Under the pieces are notes generated by a model. That model saw nothing but the letters and a program-made list of their open reading frames with translations, searched no databases and was not told the DNA's origin. Below, in pieces: positions 59,801 to 64,000 of a stretch of 64,000 nucleotides of DNA (within the stretch, counting starts at the first letter, position 1; each line of letters begins with the position of its first letter). The position numbers were made by a program, and so were the translations under genes. The DNA is taken from assembly GCF_025024155.1 (NCBI RefSeq), contig NW_026251776.1, forward strand, positions 62,001 through 126,000, read 5' to 3'. The DNA is from Gamsiella multidivaricata (lineage: Eukaryota; Mortierellomycota; Mortierellomycetes; Mortierellales; Mortierellaceae).

Positions 59801-61265
59801 TCCTTTCCTCTTGATAATTTTTTTTTGCGCGAATAAGGAAGTATGAGACCTTATCAGAATGTGTGTGTATGTTTACGGGTGTTTTGTTGTGTTTGTATGA
59901 TTATCCAGAACGTGCAAATGGAGATGAGGAAAGTCTATGCAGGGCATCCCTGGAATAGATGATTTCCAGATCGTCTGCAATTAGATCCAACTAAAAAAAA
60001 AAAAAAAAAAAAGGCCAGGGGAAGGGGAAGAAGATATGTGCTTCATCGGGTCTCGGCCATCGATGGCCAAATAAAATAAACGACGGCATTGCCCCCAGAC
60101 AGGGACAAGCGTTTGAAAAGGACGTGTGTACGTGGGTGTGTGTGCATGATCAATGTGGATAATGGCTATGTATGAGCGGTGGATGGATGAGTGGACGGAT
60201 GAATGCATGTGTCGAGGAAAGACAGGTGGTATTTTCATTCAGTGATGCTGTAGTGCTGTGGTATGTGGTGCGTGGGTGTGCGGATGTATAGTGGAGAGCT
60301 TCAGCTCTTTAAAGAGAGCCATGTTGCCCTGGCCAATACTGCCGCCCCTTTCCTCAAATACGTTCCTCGCTGTGCACCAGCACCGCACCGCATGGAAATC
60401 GCCATGGGAAAGAGAAGGGGGACACGGGCAAAACAGAGACGTATCTGTTGGTGCGCGGGTGCTGATTGGTAGTACGAGCGTCCGATTGTACTATCGTGTG
60501 CCACCCAATGTAGGGCAAGGGAAAGGGCAGAATAGTATAGTGCACAAGCAAGGATAGGGATGCCTAGAAAAATCTATGCAGATGTCTTTGATTGAATCGA
60601 AAGCTTCTTTAATTGCTTACCTCCGCAAGAACCTCCTGAGGGGTGCCCCACCTCTCCATTGGCACAATCTGGACCTGAGATCCCTTGTAGGTCGCGACCT
60701 GGACGTCCTGCACCCCACCAATCTGGGTAGGATGTTTGGCATTGGCTGGTGTTACGGGGACGGGGACGTTGTTCAGCTGTTCAAGGTCCTTCATGAGCAC
60801 GGGCCGACAGGTCTGCTGGAGCCAATGCATGCATTGCTTATAGCCCTCGAGCCCCGGGGTTGGGTACTGAAGCTCAGTCTGAAGCTGCTGCTGATAGTGC
60901 TGGTAGTTTCTGAGCTCCTCAGAGAGCGAGCCGAGATTACCTCCCCTGGTGGAGCCATATTCGTAGCTGGGACGGTGACCATTGAGCTGCATGGTTGGGG
61001 AAGTGGGACTAACAGGGGAAAAGGCGGATATACTCTCACTCCGGGGATGATGTGAGGGCTTGGTGGGCTGACTGGTATTGATGGTCTGGTTGTTGATGTG
61101 GTTTGAAGAGGAATCCTTGGAGTCCTTGCGTTTGAAGAAGCGAGTGAAGCTATTGCCGCTGCCGATGCTCTTGCCACTGCCGTTGCTGGTGCCACTCCGG
61201 ATGGACATGGTGTCGTCCTGTGGATATGAGGGCACCATGCCTGGGTGTGTTTGCGTGGCAAACAT
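56888..61265 (-). CDS. Ankyrin-repeat protein with N-terminal pseudokinase domain
   Basis: Exons 60621-61265, 57995-58751 and 56888-57900 join in phase to 804 residues. Residues 1-110 are Ser-rich. A protein-kinase fold (about 180-460) follows: an N-lobe with VATYKGSQVQIVPMERW, a C-helix EVLAEIQALHNLRRCRQVIQLFGYL, LALDMAQGLRFL, and a C-lobe with YMAPERI (APE) and VYSLGVLLWELSSGRMPFD. The three catalytic elements are altered: the VAIK position reads VQIV, HRD reads PCT (before MNSGNIL), and DFG reads GFG. It is therefore probably a pseudokinase with a scaffolding or sensing role. The C-terminal half carries ankyrin-like units (HTPLHLLMRNARVS; NGLLALACKYLHLETAKLIL-type, read as GNLLALACKYL). 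ATG 61265 is chosen over a low-complexity upstream Met. The 1,869-nt intron is exceptional. Confidence 0.8.
58752..60620 (-). other. 1,869-nt intron of the pseudokinase gene
   Basis: The donor GTAAGC follows GCGGAG, and the acceptor ACATAG precedes ATCCAAGCACTT, phase 0. Splicing gives EVLAE-IQALHNLRRC, a continuous kinase C-helix, so no exon seems missing between. The intron is over 15 times the local median. It contains a poly(A) run (about 59993-60012) and GT-rich stretches, but no coding or RNA gene was recognised. Confidence 0.65.
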
Positions 61266-64000
61266 ATGATATGTGTAGGAAAGAAGTATTAGTCTGTGGC
61301 GAGTAGGAGTAGGAGTAGGAATAAGAGTAGGAGGGTAGGATTGGGATAGGGTATATGGAGACAGGAGATGGGCGGTGTTGGAGGAGTACACGCGTCGATG
61401 CCGATGGATGTGCGGGTGAAGAGAGTGTGTGAGCGGGAGGGAGGAAGTGGGAAGAGGAGCCGTTCTAAAGCGAGAGGAAAGAGGAAAAGAGAGAAAGAGA
61501 GAGAGGGAGAGCGTGAAAAGGGAAAAGGGCGAGAAAACGAAGGGACACACCGCGAAAAAGTTTTTTCTTCTCTTCTCTTTTCACTTCTCTTTTTGGGAGG
61601 GGAATAGACGCGCCAACAATGCCGCTGTGAGGAAAGAGGAAAGAGAAAAGGAAAAGGGAAAAGGAGGAAAAAGAATGTTTACTGGCGTGTATCCTCCATT
61701 AAATCTGTACCCTATTGTCTATTAGTAAGTCATTAGGTTCGTTTCTCAGCGCACGCGGCCGATAGGCGCTGCTGTTGACCCGTTTTTACATTAAGCGACC
61801 GAGAGAAAAAAACACAGCTGCAGAGTTCCGAATTCGGCCTGCTGACTGTCGACCCATAATTGTTGGTGGTCTGATAAATAGGAACGATGGATGATGACGA
61901 GAAGGGCGAGGACGAGGAATGATGATGGTGGCGATTATGGGGAGAGGATGGGAGGATACAGTACCTCTGGAGGGTAGTTAATGGCCGAGAGCGCTCGTTC
62001 CCTTGGCCAGTTGGTCGGTGTTCCCCCTATGTCCTTCAAAGGATACTCGACTTCGACTTAGGCTGATTACCATTTCGTGCTCGGCTATTCTATCCAATAG
62101 ATTCGATCACTGCTGCATGTTGCCATGACTCGACCTGCCTTGTCTTGCTTTGACACGACTTGGTTTGGCTGTAGGAAGTACCGCAAGAGTGTCACAAACA
62201 GCGCACAACAAACAACACGTAAAAGTACACTCTCGCACACACGCACACAATAAACAACTTCCAGCAACCATTCAAACACCTAGTCTAACAGCAAATACGA
62301 GCGGACAAAAAAAAAAGCAAATAAATGTGCCTCCGTCTGTCTTCAAGTGCTACACTGTGTAGTTTCCCGCCTTCTGTCCCTCCGTCCACCACGACCTGTC
62401 TTGGACATGAACATGAATGCAGACCACATACAGCCACGGACATGCCTGACTCGGGTTAGTCTAGCAGGCCTTTCTCTCCCCCTCTCCCCGGTTTTTATTT
62501 CGCACTACTCGACATGGTGTCCACTCAAAATGCCAGCATTATTCATGATCAAATCGTCTGCGTCCCTTTTTGGCCCGTTAGAGAAAAAGAAAAAGAAGCC
62601 GCTTGTCCGGTGGTGCCTGCGTGTTTGTTTATCGCTCTCTATTGCGTATACTATTCTATCTAATCGTTTTTAAACAAAATAAATCTTTGACCTGTCTGGG
62701 TTGAAATAAACATCCGAGAAAAGTAAAACTTGTGAGAGCAAATAAGAACGGGGATGGAGAAGGGAGAGCAGAGGACCCCCATCAAAAAAACAACTCAGGC
62801 ACACGCACAACCCTCACCGAGTAGCGGGTTGCGGTTGAGACTTAGTTGAGGACTAGGGCGCACCATCCCCTCATTGTGTTGGACACAAAGCCTTGCCATC
62901 GATGCAGACAGAAGGCGGGAGGGGAGGGATCTGCTTAAGGCGGCATGCAGCATCTACTATCTAAAAAAAAAAATTGTTCAACCCGCTCCTCACACACCTC
63001 GCTTTGCCTTTGCTGTTGTTGTTTTCAGCCCAACCAGTACATACTCAAATGACCCATCTAAAATACATCCGCATCATTGGACAGAGCAGGAAAAAAAAAA
63101 GAAGGGGGAGTAGAACATCTCTGTCTTATCGCCTTAAAGGTTGTACTTTATTTTTTTCTTCCTATGGGGTGCGACACTAACGACACAAGTGCTGTGTGTC
63201 TGTCTCTGGAACTGTCTCTGGAATAATGGATCGGTTGCGCGTCGGAGCAAACGACTCTGCTCAGTCCATCGACGATGCTGGCCCCTTCCCTTTACCCGCA
63301 CACACACACATTCTAGTAGCTGCACTTGGATTCATTCTAGAAGTGGAGGGAAGAGAGGATGAAAAGAAAAGGTGGCTACAGCGAGCTGAAGTACGACGAT
63401 GCCATAATCCATCTGAGAGCCCTTGCGCTGCAGAGCCACTTATTGCATCTCCGCGAGCGACAGCAATGATCCTCACTCACATACACAAAAATATATATTG
63501 CAATGAACCTTTTGAACAGCAGAGTGGCAAAGGGCATAACTCAATTCGATGGCAACCGAGAAGACAAAACGGAAGGAAAGAAGAGCAGCTTTATTTGTTC
63601 AAAATCGGTATTCAGTAATTGTACAGTGGCATGCATCTACACTTATATACATGTGTATTGTCGTCATGGCCATCCTCTGTCGGCGCCTGTAACGCATTCC
63701 TCCTCTCCTTGCTCTCTCTGGCTTTCCACAGTACATACACATAGCAAAATTGATCAGCCTTGACCTACCCGGGAAATAGTCCCCCTGCGCTCAATCTAGT
63801 TATTCAGACGTGTTTATTTTGCCGGCGGGAAGTAAAAAAAACGAAAGGTGGTCCTTGCTCCATCCCCGATGCTCGTGCTTATACTCTACTATTCAGTTAG
63901 GCGTCGTTTTGTATTCACGAATAAAAAAGGGCGCATGATGCTATCCATCTCCATAGCGGACTATGACTCTGAGTTTCCTGTCCACCAACATAAAACAAAC
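61266..64000. other. Upstream region of the pseudokinase gene, no gene found
   Basis: About 2.7 kb. 61430-61680 is GA-rich on the + strand (CT-rich toward the minus-strand gene), consistent with its leader and promoter. The rest has scattered A runs (62308, 62962, 63091) and short open frames on both strands with no motif or splice support. A gene beyond the right edge could have its promoter here. Confidence 0.4.

Noticed and set aside
61266..61550. 95-residue Ser/Leu/Pro-rich extension of the pseudokinase
   Set aside because: The frame is CT-rich leader sequence like that before other genes here; MFATQ at 61265 is the likelier start.
63196..63618. 140-codon frame at the right end
   Set aside because: It lacks family resemblance or splice support and has a composition like the surrounding spacer.

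Overview
This window is nuclear DNA from an early-diverging filamentous fungus. The Mortierellaceae (Mucoromycota) are the best guess. Reasons: short GT-AG introns of about 60-120 nt with GTAAGT/GTATGT donors and CTAAC/CTAAT branch sites; TC-rich 5' flanks; a class IV chitin synthase; a PalC/Rim pH-signalling gene; and a Mortierella-like ELO elongase. The assignment rests on gene content and intron style and was not tested by phylogeny. No rRNA, tRNA or CRISPR array is visible.

Layout. 0.2-3.8 kb (+): TBC1D5-like Rab GAP. 4.2-10.1 kb (+): exportin-7. 11.2-11.5 kb: a TA-flanked miniature inverted-repeat element. 11.6-13.7 kb (-): PalC. 14.2-14.9 kb (-): three-unit polyubiquitin, head to head with NUP85 (15.2-18.4 kb, +). 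19.2-23.1 kb (+): class IV chitin synthase, convergent with an ELO-type fatty-acid elongase (23.3-24.6 kb, -). 26.0-29.9 kb (-): HSF-type transcription factor with two 18-nt micro-exons. 29.9-37.6 kb: gene-poor, low-complexity DNA with one doubtful small ORF. 37.6-39.7 kb (+): a multi-exon gene I do not recognise. 40.1-41.9 kb (-): PEX12, divergent from prefoldin subunit 2 (42.2-42.9 kb, +). 43.6-44.4 kb (+): UBL-BAG co-chaperone. 44.8-50.6 kb (-): large multi-KH RNA-binding protein. 52.5-52.9 kb (+): possible unannotated two-exon coding fragment. 54.5-56.5 kb (+): PTR2/POT peptide transporter. 56.9-61.3 kb (-): ankyrin-repeat pseudokinase with a 1.87-kb intron. 61.3-64.0 kb: no gene found.

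Most genes are single-copy eukaryotic housekeeping genes: nuclear pore and transport (NUP85, exportin-7), protein quality control (polyubiquitin, prefoldin 2, BAG), membrane traffic and organelles (TBC1D5, PalC, PEX12), cell wall and lipid (chitin synthase, ELO), and nutrient uptake (POT). There is no sign of a co-regulated cluster. The less ordinary parts are the pseudokinase that has lost all three catalytic residues, the HSF-type factor with its DNA-binding domain cut by two equal micro-exons, the ELO protein with a Gln-substituted histidine box, the TA-flanked element, and two coding stretches found only by reading across splice sites.
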